64,000 nt of DNA. Source: Lasioglossum baleicum. Taxonomy: Eukaryota; Arthropoda; Insecta; Hymenoptera; Halictidae. The stretch lies in the NCBI RefSeq assembly GCF_051020765.1, contig NW_027469227.1:248001-312000 (forward strand), read 5' to 3'. Within the stretch, counting starts at the first letter, position 1, and every line of letters starts with the position of its first letter. Below, piece after piece: positions 45,501-61,315 of the stretch. The notes beneath the pieces were generated by a model. The model made no database searches. It had not been told where the DNA came from and was given only the letters and a program-made list of their open reading frames with translations. The translations under genes were made by a program, and so were the position numbers.

Positions 45501-48197
45501 TAACGCATAACGAATAACGCATATCGCATAACGCATAACGCTTAACGCATAACGCATAACGCATAACGCATAACGCATAACGCATAACGCATAACGCATA
45601 ACGCATAACGCATAACGCATAACGCATAACGCATAACGCATAACGCATAACGCATAACGCATAACGCATAACGCATAACGCATAACGCATAACGCATAAC
45701 GCATAACGCATAACGCATAACGCATAACGCATAACGCATAACGCATAACGCATAACGCATGACGCATAACGCAGAACGCATAACGCATAACGCATGACGC
45801 ATAACGCATAACGCATAACGCATAACGCATAACGCATAACGCATAACGCATAACGCATAACGCATAACGCATAACGCATAACGCATAACGCATAACGCAT
45901 AACGCATAACGCATAACGCATAACGAATAACGCATATCGCATAACGCATAACGCATAACGCATAACGCATAACGCATAACGCATAACGCATAACGCATAA
46001 CGCATAACGCATAACGCATAACGCATAACGCATAACGCATAACGCATAACGCATAACGCATAACGCATAACGCATAACGCATAACGCATAACGCATAACG
46101 CATAACGCATAACGCATAACGCATAACGCATAACGCATAACGCATAACGCATAACGCATAACGCATAACGCATAACGCATAACGCATAACGCATAACGCA
46201 TAACGCATAACGCATAACGCATAACGCATAACGCATAACGCATAACGCATAACGCATAACGCATAACGCATAACGCATAACGCATAACGCATAACGCATA
46301 ACGCATAACGCATAACGCATAACGCATAACGCATAAAGCATAACGCATAACGCATAACGCATAACGCATAACGCATAACGCATAACGCATAACGCATAAC
46401 GCATAACGCATAACGCATAACGCATAACGCATAACGCATAACGCATAACGCATAACGCATAACGCATAACGCTTAACGAATAACGCATAACGCATAACGC
46501 ATAACGCATAACGCATAACGCATAACGCATAACGCATAACGCATAACGCATAACGCATAACGCATAACGCATAACGCATAACGCATAACGCATAACGCAT
46601 AACGCATAACGCATAACGCATAACGCATAACGCATAACGCATAACGCATAACGCATAACGCATAACGCATAACGCATAACGCATAACGCATAACGCATAA
46701 CGCATAACGCATAACGCATAACGCATAACGCATAACGCATAACGCATAACGCATAACGCATAACGCATAACGCATAGCGCATAACGCATAACGCATAACG
46801 CATAACGCATAACGCATAACGCATAACGCATAACGCATAACGCATAACGCATAACGCATAACGCATAACGCATAACGCATAACGCATAACGCATAACGCA
46901 TAACGCATAACGCATAACGCATAACGCATAACGCATAACGCATAACGCATAACGCATAACGCATAACGCATAACGCATAACGCATAACGCATAACGCATA
47001 ACGCATAACGCATAACGCATAACGCATAACGCATAACGCATAACGCATAACGCATAACGCATAACGCATAACGCATAACGCATAACGCATAACGCATAAC
47101 GCATAACGCATAACGCATAACGCATAACGCATAACGCATAACGCATAACGCATAACGCATAACGCATAACGCATAACGCATAACGTTCAATGAAAAAGTC
47201 ATAACGCATAACGCATATCGCATAACCCGTAAAGCACAACGCATAACACATAACGCATAACGCATCACACATAACACATAACGCATAACGCATAACGCAT
47301 AACGCATAACACATAACGCATAACGCATATCGCATAACGTATAACGCTTAACGCATAACGCATAACGCGTAACGCGTAACGCATAACGCCTAACGCATAA
47401 CGCATAACGCATAACGCATAACGCATAACGCATAACGCATAACGCATAACGCATAACGCATAACGCATAACGCATAACGCATAACGCATAACGCATAACG
47501 CATAACGCATAACGCATAACGCATAACGCATAACGCATAACGCATAACGCATAACGCATAACGCATAACGCATAACGCATAACGCATAACGCATAACGCA
47601 TAACGCATAACGCATAACGCATAACGCATAACGCATAACGCATAACGAATAACGCATATCGCATAACGCATAACGCTTAACGCATAACGCATAACGCATA
47701 ACGCATAACGCATAACGCATAACGCATAACGCATAACGCATAACGCATAACGCATAACGCATAACGCATAACGCATAACGCATAACGCATAACGCATAAC
47801 GCATAACGCATAACGCATAACGCATAACGCATAACGCATAACGCATAACGCATAACGCATAACGCATAACGCGTAACGCATAACGCATAACGCATAACGC
47901 ATAACGCATAACGCATAACGCATAAAGCATAACGCATAAAGCATAACGCATAACGCATAACGCATAACGCATAACGCATAACGCATAACGCATAACGCAT
48001 AACGCATAACGCATAACGCATAACGCATAACGCATAACGCATAACGCATAACGCATAACGCATAACGCATAACGCATAACGCATAACGCATAACGCATAA
48101 CGCATAACGCATAACGCATAACGCATAACGCATAACGCATAACGCATAACGCATAACGCATAACGCATAACGCATAACGCTTAACGAATAACGCATA

Positions 48198-48288
48198 ACG
48201 CATGACACATTACTCATAACGCATTACGCATAACGCTTAACGAATAACGCATAACGCATGACACATTACTCATAACGCATTACGCATA
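48198..48288. repeat. C doublet 4
   Basis: C blocks at 48204 and 48260, followed 204 bp later by an E block (48464). The AAGCATA pair upstream (about 47932 and 47940) matches the one before doublet 2. Confidence 0.8.
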
Positions 48289-51200
48289 ACGCATAACGCA
48301 TAACGCATAACGGATAACGCATAATGCATAACGCATAACGCTTAACGCATGACGCGTATCGCATAACGCATAACGCATAACGCATAACGCATAACGCATA
48401 ACGCATAACGCATAACGCATAACGCATAACGCATAACGCATAACGCGTAACGCATAACGCGTAACGCAAAACGCATAACGCATAACGCATAACGCGTAAC
48501 GCGTAACGCATAACGCATAACGCATAACGCATAACGCATAACGCATAACGCATAACGCATAACGCATAACGCATAACGCATAACGCATAACGCATAACGC
48601 ATAACGCATAACGCATAACGCGTAACGCATAACGCATAACGCATAACGCATTACGCATAACGCATAACGCATGACGGATAACGCATAATGCATAACGCAT
48701 AACGCTTAACGCATGACGCATATCGCATAACGCATAACGCATAACGCATAACGCATAACGCATAACGCATAACGCATAACGCATAACGCATAACGCATAA
48801 CGCATAACGCATAACGCATAACGCATAACGCATAACGCATAACGCATAACGCATAACGCATAACGCATAACGCATAACGCATAACGCATAACGCATAACG
48901 CATAACGCATAACGCATAACGCATAACGCATAACGCATAACGCATAACGCATAACGCATAACGCATAACGCATAACGCATAACGCATAACGCATAACGCA
49001 TAACGCATAACGCATAACGCATAACGCATAACGCATAACGCATAACGCATAACGCATAACGCATAACGCATAACGCATAACGCATAACGCATAACGCATA
49101 ACGCATAACGCATAACGCATAACGCATAACGGATAACGCATAATGCATAACGCATAACGCTTAACGCATGACGCGTATCGCATAACGCATAACGCATAAC
49201 GCATAACGCATAACGCATAACGCATAACGCATAACGCATAACGCATAACGCATAACGCATAACGCATAACGCGTAACGCATAACGCATAACGCTTAACGC
49301 ATAACGCATAACGCATAACGCATAACGCATAACGCATAACGCATAACGCATAACGCATAACGCATAACGCATAACGCATAACGCATAACGCATAACGCAT
49401 AACGCATAACGCATAACGCATAACGCATAACGCATAACGCATAACGCATAACGCATAACGCATAACGCATAACGCATAACGCATAACGCATAACGCATAA
49501 CGCATAACGCATAACGCATAACGCATAACGCATAACGCATAACGCATAACGCATAACGCATAACGCATAACGCATAACGCATAACGCATAACGCATAACG
49601 CATAACGCATAACGCATAACGCATAACGCATAACGCATAACGCATAACGCATAACGCATAACGCATAACGCATAACGCATAACGCATAACGCATAACGCA
49701 TAACGCATAACGCATAACGCATAACGCATAACGCATAACGCATAACGCATAACGCATAACGCATAACGCATAACGCATAACGCATAACGCATAACGCATA
49801 ACGCATAACGCATAACGCATAACGCATAACGCATCACGCATAACGCATAACGCATAACGCATAACGCATAACGCATAACGCATAACGCATAACGCATAAC
49901 GCATAACGCATAACGCATAACGCATGACGCATAACGCAGAACGCATAACGCATAACGCATGACGCATAACGCATAACGCATAACGCATAACGCATAACGC
50001 ATAACGCATAACGCATAACGCATAACGCATAACGCATAACGCATAACGCATAACGCATAACGCATAACGCATAACGCATAACGCATAACGCATAACGCAT
50101 AACGCATAACGCATAACGCATAACGCATAACGCATAACGCATAACGCATAACGCATAACGCATGACGCATAACGCATAACGCATAACGCATAACGCATAA
50201 CGCATAACGCATAACGCATAACGCATAACGCATAACGCATAACGCATAACGCATAACGCATAACGCATAACGCATAACGCATAACGCATAACGCATAACG
50301 CATAACGCATAACGCATAACGCATAACGCATAACGCATAACGCATAACGCATAACGCATAACGCATAACGCATAACGCATAACGCATAACGCATAACGCA
50401 TAACGCATAACGCATAACGCATAACGCATAACGCATAACGCATAACGCATAACGCATAACGCATAACGCATAACGCATAACGCATAACGCATAACGCATA
50501 ACGCATAACGCATAACGCATAACGCATAACGCATAACGCATAACGCATAACGCATAACGCATAACGCATAACGCATAACGCATAACGCATAACGCATAAC
50601 GCATAACGCATAACGCATAACGCATAACGCATAACGCATAACGCATAACGCATAACGCATAACGCATAACGCATAACGCATAACGCATAACGCATAACGC
50701 ATAACGCATAACGCATAACGCATAACGCATATCGCATAACGCATAACGCATAACGCATAACACATAACGCATAACGCATATCGCATAACGTATAACGCTT
50801 AACGCATAACGCATAACGCATAACGCGTAACGCGTAACGCATAACGCATAACGCGTAACGCATAACGCATAACGCATAACGCATAACGCATAACGCATAA
50901 CGCATAACGCATAACGCATAACGCATAACGCATAACGCATAACGCATAACGCATAACGCATAACGCATAACGCATAACGCATAACGCATAACGCATAACG
51001 CATAACGCATAACGCATAACGCATAACGCATAACGCATAACGCATAACGCATAACGCATAACGCATAACGCATAACGCATAACGCATGACGCATAACGCA
51101 TAACGCAGAACGCATAACGCATGACGCATAACGCATAACGCATAACGCAGAACGCATAACGCATAACGCATAACGCATAACGCATAACGCATAACGCATA

Positions 51201-54200
51201 ACGCATAACGCATAACGCATAACGCATAACGCATAACGCATAACGCATAACGCATAACGCATGACGCATAACGCATAACGCATAACACATAACGCATAAC
51301 GCATAACGCATAACGCATAACGCATAACGCATAACGCATAACGCATAACGCATAACGCATAACGCATAACGCATGACGCATAACGCAGAACGCATAACGC
51401 ATAACGCATGACGCATAACGCATAACGCATAACGCATAACGCATAACGCATAACGCATATCGCATAACGCATAACGCATAACGCATAACGCATAACGCAT
51501 AACGCATAACGCATAACGCATAACGCATAACGCATAACGCATAACGCATAACGCATAACGCATAACGCATAACGCATAACGCATAACGCATAACGCATAA
51601 CGCATAACGCATAACGCATAACGCATAACGCATAACGCATAACGCATAACGCATAACGCATAACGCATAACGCATAACGCATAACGCATAACGCATAACG
51701 CATAACGCATAACGCATAACGCATAACGCATAACGCATAACGCATAACGAATAACGCATATCGCATAACGCATAACGCATAACGCATAACGCATAACGCA
51801 TAACGCATAACGCATAACGCATAACGCATAACGCATAACGCATAACGCATAACGCATAACGCATAACGCATAACGCATAACGCATAACGCATAACGCATA
51901 ACGCATAACGCATAACGCATAACGCATAACGTTCAATGAAAAAGTCATAACGCATAACGCATATCGCATAACCCGTAAAGCACAACGCATAACACATAAC
52001 GCATAACACATAACGCATAACGCATAACGCATAACGCATAACGCATAACGCATAACGCATAACGCATAACGCATAACGCATAACGCATAACGCATAACGC
52101 ATAACGCATAACGCATAACGCATAACGCATAACGCATAACACATAACGCATAACGCATATCGCATAACGTATAACGCTTAACGCATAACGCATAACGCGT
52201 AACGCGTAACGCATAACGCATAACGCATAACGCATAACGCATAACGCATAACGCATAACGCATAACGCATAACGCATAACGCATAACGCATAACGCATAA
52301 CGCATAACGCATAACGCATAACGCATAACGCATAACGCATAACGCATAACGCATAACGCATAACGCATAACGCATAACGCATAACGCATAACGCATAACG
52401 CATAACGCATATCGCATAACGTATAACGCTTAACGCATAACGCATAACGCATAACGCATAACGCATAACGCATAACGCATAACGCATAACACATAACGCA
52501 TAACGCATAACGCATAACGCATAACGCATAACGCATAACGCATAACGCATAACGCATAACGCATAACGCATAACGCATATCGCATAACGCATAACGTTCA
52601 ATGAAAAAGTCATAACGCAGAACGCATATCGCATAACCCGTAAAGCACAACGCATAACACATAACGCATAACGCATAACACATAACGCATAACGCATAAC
52701 GCATAACGCATAACGCATAACGCATAACGCATAACGCATAACGCATAACACATAACGCATAACGCATATCGCATAACGTATAACGCTTAACGCATAACGC
52801 ATAACGCATAACGCGTAACGCGTAACGCATAACGCATAACGCGTAACGCATAACGCATAACGCATAACGCATAACGCATAACGCATAACGCATAACGCAT
52901 AACGCATAACGCATAACGCATAACGCATAACGCATAACGCATAACGCATAACGCATAACGCATAACGCATAACGCATAACGCATAACGCATAACGCATAA
53001 CGCATAACGCATAACGCATAACGCATAACGCATAACGCATAACGCATAACGCATAACACATAACGCATAACGCATAACGCATAACGCATAACGCATAACG
53101 CATAACGCATAACGCATAACGCATAACGCATAACGCATAACGCATATCGCATAACGCATAACGTTCAATGAAAAAGTCATAACGCAGAACGCATATCGCA
53201 TAACCCGTAAAGCATAACGCATAACGCATAACGCATAACGCATGACGCATAACGCATAACGCATAACGCAGAACGCATAACGCATAACGCATAACGCATA
53301 ACGCATAACGCATAACGCATAACGCATAACGCATAACGCATAACGCATAACGCATAACGCATAACGCATAACGCATAACGCATAACGCGTAACGCGTAAC
53401 GCATAACGCATAACGCGTAACGCATAACGCATAACGCATAACGCATAACGCATAACGCATAACGCATAACGCATAACGCATAACGCATAACGCATAACGC
53501 ATAACACATAACGCATAACGCATAACGCATAACGCATAACGCATAACGCATAACGCATAACGCATAACGCATAACGCATGACGCATAACGCAGAACGCAT
53601 AACGCATAACGCATGACGCATAACGCATAACGCATAACGCATAACGCATAACGCATAACGCATATCGCATAACGTATAACGCTTAACGCATAACGCATAA
53701 CGCATACCGCATAACGCATAACGCATAACGCATAACGCATAACGCATAACGCATAACGCATAACGCATAACGCATAACGCATAACGCATAACGCATAACG
53801 CATAACGCATAACGCATAACGCATAACGCATAACGCATAACGCATAACGCATAACGCATAACGCATAACGCATAACGCATAACGCATAACGCATAACGCA
53901 TAACGCATAACGCATATCGCATAACGTATAACGCTTAACGCATAACGCATAACGCATAACGCATAAGGCATAACGCGTAACGCATAACGGATAACGCATA
54001 ACGGATAACGCATGGTGCATAACGCATAACGCATAACGCATATCGCATAACGCATAACGCATAACGCATAACGCATAAGGCATAACGCATAACGCATAAC
54101 GCATAACGCATAACGCATAACGCATAACGCATAACGCATAACGCATAACGCATAACGCATAACGCATAACGCATAACGCATAACGCATAACGCATAACGC

Positions 54201-57200
54201 ATAACGCATAACGCATAACGCATAACGCATAACGCATAACGCATAACGCATAACGCATAACGCATAACGCATAACGCATAACGCATAACGCATAACGCAT
54301 AACGCATAACGCATAACGCATAACGCATAACGCATAACGCATAACGCATAACGCATAACGCATAACGCATAACGCATAACGCATAACGCATAACGCATAA
54401 CGCATAACGCATAACGCATAACGCATAACGCATAACGCATAACGCATAACGCATAACGCATGACGCATAACGCAGAACGCATAACGCATAACGCATGACG
54501 CATAACGCATAACGCATAACGCAGAACGCATAACGCATAACGCATAACGCATAACGCATAACGCATAACGCATAACGCATAACGCATAACGCATAACGCA
54601 TAACGCATAACACATAACGCATAACGCATATCGCATAACGTATAACGCTTAACGCATAACGCATAACGCGTAACGCGTAACGCATAACGCCTAACGCATA
54701 ACGCATAACGCATAACGCATAACGCATAACGCATAACGCATAACGCATAACGCATAACGCATAACGCATAACGCATAACGCATAACGCATAACGCATAAC
54801 GCATAACGCATAACGCATAACGCATAACGCATAACGCATAACGCATAACGCATAACGCATAACGCATAACGCATAACGCATAACGCATAACGCATAACGC
54901 ATAACGCATAACGCATAACGCATAACGCATAACGCATAACGCATAACGCATAACGCATAACGCATAACGCATAACGCATAACGCATAACGCATAACGCAT
55001 AACGCATAACGCATAACGCATAACGCATAACGCATAACGCATAACGCATAACGCATAACGCATAACGCATAACGCATAACGCATAACGCATAACGCATAA
55101 CGCATAACGCATAACGCATAACGCATAACGCATAACGCATAACGCATAACGCATAACGCATAACGCATAACGCATAACGCATAACGCATAACGCATAACG
55201 CATAACGCATAACGCATAACGCATAACGCATAACGCATAACGCATAACGCATAACGCATAACGCATAACGCATAACGCATAACGCATAACGCATAACGCA
55301 TAACGCATAACGCATAACGCATAACGCATAACGCATAACGCATAACGCATAACGCATAACGCATAACGCATCACGCATAACGCATAACGCATAACGCATA
55401 ACGCATAACGAATAACGCATGACGCATAACGCAGAACGCATAACGCATAACGCATGACGCATAACGCATAACGCATAACGCATAACGCATAACGCATAAC
55501 GCATAACGCATAACGCATAACGCATAACGCATAACGCATAACGCATAACGCATAACGCATAACGCATAACGCATAACGCATAACGCATAACGCATAACGC
55601 ATAACGCATAACGCATAACGCATAACGAATAACGCATAACGCATAACGCATAACGCATAACGCATAACGCATAACGCATAACGCATAACGCATAACGCAT
55701 AACGCATAACGCATCACGCATAACGCATAACGCATAACGCATAACGCATAACGCATAACGCATAACGCATAACGCATAACGCATAACGCATAACGCATAA
55801 CGCATAACGCATAACGCATAACGCATAACGCATAACGCATGACGCATAACGCAGAACGCATAACGCATAACGCATGACGCATAACGCATAACGCATAACG
55901 CAGAACGCATAACGCATAACGCATAACGCATAACGCATAACGCATAACGCATAACGCATAACGCATAACGCATAACGCATAACGCATAACGCATAACGCA
56001 TAACGCATAACGCATGACGCATAACGCATAACGCATAACGCATAACGCATAACGCATGACGCATAACGCATGACGCATAACGCAGAACGCATAACGCATA
56101 ACGCATAACGCATAACGCATAACGCATAACGCATAACGCATAACACATAACGCATAACGCATAACGCATAACGCATAACGCATAACGCATAACGCATAAC
56201 GCATAACGCATAACGCATAACGCATAACGCATAACGCATATCGCATAACGCATAACGTTCAATGAAAAAGTCATAACGCATAACGCATATCGCATAACCC
56301 GTAAAGCACAACGCATAACACATAACGCATAACGCATAACACATAACGCATAACGCATAACGTATAACGCTTAACGCATAACGCATAACGCATAACGCAT
56401 AACGCGTAACGCATAACGCGTAACGCATAACGCATAACGCATAACGCATAACGCATAACGCATAACGCATGACACATTACTCATAACGCATTACGCATAA
56501 CGCATAACGCATAACGGATAACGCATAATGCATAACGCATAACGCTTAACGCATGACGCATATCGCATAACGCATAACGCATAACGCATAACGGATAACG
56601 CATAACGCATAATGCATAACGCATAACGCATAACGCATAACGCATAACGCATAACCCATAACGCATAACGCATAACCCATAACGAATAACGCATAACGCT
56701 CAATGGAAAAGTCATAACGCATAACGCTCAATGAAAAAGTCATAATGCTTAACGCATAACGCATAACGCATAACGCATAACGCATAACGCATAACGCATA
56801 ACGCATAACGCATAACGCATAACGCATAACGCATAACGCATAACGCATAACGCATAACGCATAACGCATAACGCATAACGCATAACGCATAACGCATAAC
56901 GCATAACGCATAACGCATAACGCATAACGCATAACGCACATCGCATAACGCATAACGCATAACGCATAACGCATAACGCATAACGAATAACGCATAACGC
57001 ATAACGCATAACGCATAACGCATAACGCATAACGCGTAACGCATAACGCGTAACACATAACGCATAACGCATAACGCATAACGCATAACGCATATCGCAT
57101 AACGCATAACGCATAACGCATAACGCATAACGCATAACGCATAACGCATAACGAATAACGCATAACGCATGACGCATAACGGATAACCCATAACGCATAA

Positions 57201-57304
57201 CGCATAAAGCATAGTCCATAACGCATAACGCATGACACATTACTCATAACGCATTACGCATAACGCATAACGCATAATGCATAACGCATTACGCATAACG
57301 CATA

Positions 57305-57400
57305 ACGCTCAATGAAAAAGTCATAACGCATAACGCATATCGCATAACCCGTAAAGCACAACGCATAACACATAACGCATAACGCATAACGCATAACGCA
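57305..57400. repeat. Hybrid A/B block
   Basis: The core is of B type (CTCAATGAAAAAG at 57308) but the downstream units are of A type (ACCCGTA, AAGCACA, one ACACATA). It is a recombinant or intermediate between the two families, located in the zone where both coexist. Confidence 0.75.
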
Positions 57401-60400
57401 TAACGCATAACGCATAACGCATAACGCATAACGCATAACGCATAACGCATAACGCATAACGCATAACGCATAACGCATAACGCATAACGCATAACGCATA
57501 ACGCATAACGCATAACGCATAACGCATAACGCATAACGCATAACGCATAACGCATAACGCATAACGCATAACGCATAACGCATAACGCATAACGCATAAC
57601 GCATAACGCATAACGCATAACGCATAACGCATAACGCATAACGCATAACGCATAACGCATAACGCATAACGCATAACGCATAACGCATAACGCATAACGC
57701 ATAACGCATAACGCATAACGCATAACGCATAACGCATAACGCATAACGAATAACGCATAACGCATAACGCATAACGCATAACGCATAACGCATAACGCGT
57801 AACGCATAACGCGTAACGCATAACGCATAACGCATAACGCATAACGCATAACGCATATCGCATAACGCATAACGCATAACGCATAACGCATACCGCATAA
57901 CGCATAACGCATAACGAATAACGCATAACGCATAACGCATAACGCCTAACGCGTAACGCATAACGCGTAACGCATAACGCATAACGCATAACGCATAACG
58001 CATAACGCATAACGCATAACGCATAACGCATAACGCATAACGCATAACGCATAACGCATATCGCATAACGCATAACGTTCAATGAAAAAGTCATAACGCA
58101 TAACGCATATCGCATAACCCGTAAAGCACAACGCATAACACATAACGCATAACGCATAACACATAACGCATAACGCATAACGTATAACGCTTAACGCATA
58201 ACGCATAACGCATAACGCATAACGCATAACGCATAACGCATAACGCATAACGCATAACGCATAACGCATAACGCGTAACGCATAACGCGTAACGCATAAC
58301 GCATAACGCATAACGCATAACGCATAACGCATAACGCATAACGCATAACGCATGACACATTACTCATAAAGCATTACGCATAACGCATAACGCATAACGG
58401 ATAACGCATAATGCATAACGCATAACGCTTAACGCATGACGCATATCGCATAACGCATAACGCATAACGCATAACGGATAACGCATAACGCATAATGCAT
58501 AACGCATAACGCATAACGCATAACGCATAACGCATAACCCATAACGCATAACGCATAACGGATAACGCATAATGCATAACGCATAACGCATAACGCATAA
58601 CGCATGACACATTACTCATAACGCATTACGCATAACGCATAACACATAACGCATAACGCATAACGCATAACGCATAACGCATAACGCATAACGCATAACG
58701 CATAACGCATAACGCATAACGCATAACGCATAACGAATAACGCATAACGCATAACGCATAACGCATAACGCATAACGCATAACGCATAACGCATAACGCG
58801 TAACGCATAACGCGTAACGCATAACGCATAACGCATAACGCATAACGCATAACGCATATCGCATAACGCATAACGCATAACGCATAACGCATAACGCATA
58901 ACGCATAACGCATAACGAATAACGCATAACGCATAACGCATAACGCGTAACGCATAACGCGTAACGCATAACGCATAACGCATAACGCATAACGCATAAC
59001 GCATAACGCATAACGCATAACGCATAACGCATAACGCATAACGCATAACGCATATCGCATAACGCATAACGTTCAATGAAAAAGTCATAACGCATAACGC
59101 ATATCGCATAACCCGTAAAGCACAACGCATAACACATAACGCATAACGCATAACACATAACGCATAACGCATAACGTATAACGCTTAACGCATAACGCAT
59201 AACACATAACGCATAACGCATAACGCATAACGCATAACGCATAACGCATAACGCATAACGCATAACGCATAACGCGTAACGCGTAACGCATAACGCATAA
59301 CGCTTAACGCATAACGCATCACGCATAACGCATAACGCATAACGCATAACGCATAACGCATAACGCATAACGCATAACGCATGACACATTACTCATAACG
59401 CATTACGCATAACGCATAACGCATAACGCATAACGGATAACGCATAATGCATAACGCATAACGCTTAACGCATGACGCATATCGCATAACGCATAACGCA
59501 TAACGCATAACGCATAACGGATAACGCATAACGCATAATGCATAACGCATAACGCATAACGCATAACGCATAACGCATAACCCATAACGCATAACGCATA
59601 ACCCATAACGAATAACGCATAACGCTCAATGGAAAAGTCATAACGCATAACGCTCAATGAAAAAGTCATAATGCTTAACGAATAACACATAACGCATAAC
59701 GCATAACGCATAACGCATAACGCATAACGCGTAACGCATAACGCGTAACGCATAACGCATAACGCATAACGCATAACGCATAACGCATAACGCATAACGC
59801 ATATCGCATAACGCATAACGCATAACGCATAACGCATACCGCATAACGCATAACGCATAACGAATAACGCATAACGCATAACGCATAACGCATAACGCGT
59901 AACGCATAACGCGTAACGCATAACGCATAACGCTTATCGCATAACGCATAACGCATAACGCATAACGCATAACGCATAACGCATAACGCATAACGCATAA
60001 CGCATAACGCATAACGCATAACGCATAACGCATAACGCATAACGCATAACGCATAACGCATAACGCATAACGCATAACGCATAACGCATAACGCATAACG
60101 CATAACGCATAACGCATAACGCATAACGCATAACGCATAACGCATAACGCATAACGCATAACGCATAACGCATAACGCATAACGCATAACGCATAACGCA
60201 TAACGCATAACGCATAACGCATAACGCATAACGCATAACGCATAACGCATAACGCATAACGCATAACGCATAACGCATAACGCATAACGCATAACGCATA
60301 ACGCATAACGCATAACGCGTAACGCGTAACGCGTAACGCATAACGGATAACGCATAACGCATAACGCATAACGCATAACGCATAACGCATAACGCATAAC

Positions 60401-61315
60401 GCATAACGCATAACGCATAACGCATAACGCATAACGCATAACGCATTACGCATGACGCATGACGCATAACGCATAACGCATAACGCATAACGCATAACGC
60501 ATAACGCATAACGCATAACGCATAACGCATAACGCATAACGCATAACGCATAACGCATAACGCATAACGCATAAAGCATAACGCTTAACGAATAACGCAT
60601 AACGCATAACGCATGACACATTACTCATAACGCATTACGCATAACGCATAACGCATAACGGATAACGCATAATGCATAACGCATAACGCTTAACGCATGA
60701 CGCATATCGCATAACGCATAACGCATAACGCATAACGGATAACGCATAACGCATAACGCATAACGCATAACGCATAACGCATAACGCATAACGCATAACG
60801 CATAACGCCTAACGCATAACGCCTAACGCATAACGCATAACGCATAACGCATAACCCATAACGCATAACGCATAACCCATAACGAATAACGCATAACGCT
60901 CAATGGAAAAGTCATAACGCATAACGCTCAATGAAAAAGTCATAATGCTTAACGCATAACGCATAACGCATAACGCATAACGCATAACGCATAACGCATA
61001 ACGCATAACGCACATCGCACATCGCATAACGCATAACGCATAACGCATAACGCATAACGCATAACGAATAACGCATAACGCATAACGCATAACGCATAAC
61101 GCATAACGCATAACGCGTAACGCGTAACGCATAACGCGTAACGCATAACGCATAACGCATAACGCATAACGCATAACGCATAACGCATAACGCATAACGC
61201 ATAACGCATAACGCATAACGCATAACGCATAACGCATAACGCATAACGCATAACGCATAACGCATAACGCATAACGCATAACGCATAACGCATAACGCAT
61301 ATCGCATAACGCATA

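Larger units (their letters stand above)
11022..47392. repeat. Gamma lineage of A block, 210-bp unit
   Basis: Seven copies have the tail ACGCATC, ACACATA, ACACATA, then exactly four canonical units, ACACATA, and then the closing TCGCATA, ACGTATA, ACGCTTA, paired ACGCGTA and ACGCCTA. From ACGTTCA to the end of ACGCCTA the length is exactly 210 bp (30 units) at 11022-11231, 24342-24551, 28080-28289, 35745-35954, 45132-45341 and 47183-47392. The copy at 15348-15564 is 217 bp because it has a third ACGCGTA. This is the best-defined higher-order unit in the array. Confidence 0.85.
25739..48495. repeat. E block family (12 copies)
   Basis: The block is built from ACGCGTA, canonical, ACGCGTA, ACGCAAA, three canonical units, then usually paired ACGCGTA. 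The ACGCAAA unit lies at 25756, 26337, 27667, 30089, 30425, 30726, 31979, 32294, 39756, 40379, 41926 and 48464. The 30726 copy has ACGCGGA in place of the second ACGCGTA, and the 32294 copy has only one closing ACGCGTA. They occur in two clusters (25.7-32.3 kb and 39.8-41.9 kb) plus a single copy. Confidence 0.8.
7690..54021. repeat. GGTGC marker blocks (6 copies)
   Basis: This is a 49-bp set of units: ACGCGTA, canonical, ACGGATA, canonical, ACGGATA, ACGCATG, GTGCATA. Copies lie at 7690-7738, 10035-10083, 17203-17251, 19750-19798, 23292-23340 and 53973-54021. The last one lies 30.6 kb from its nearest relative, in zone II, and shows that sequence has moved between zones. The coordinates span first to last copy. 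Confidence 0.85.
29326..56080. repeat. D block family
   Basis: Six units: ACGCATG, canonical, ACGCAGA, two canonical, ACGCATG (42 bp). Full copies: 29326-29367, 45755-45796, 49920-49961, 51369-51410, 53574-53615, 54456-54497, 55415-55456 and 55835-55876. Altered copies occur near 51085-51127 and 56053-56095. Copies cluster between 49.9 and 56.1 kb. ACGCAGA units also occur at the very start of the array (about 2530-2560) without the ACGCATG partners. Confidence 0.8.
25399..56470. repeat. Satellite zone II: A, C, D and E blocks, longest pure runs
   Basis: The zone opens abruptly with a C doublet at 25399 and mixes C and E blocks (mostly 25.4-32.3 kb, 37.9-41.9 kb and 48.2-48.5 kb), D blocks (29.3-56.1 kb) and fewer A blocks (core starts 28083 to 56258). 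It holds the 452-unit perfect run at 32581-35744. Most A blocks here are the A2 subtype, preceded by TCGCATA two units upstream. Confidence 0.8.
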
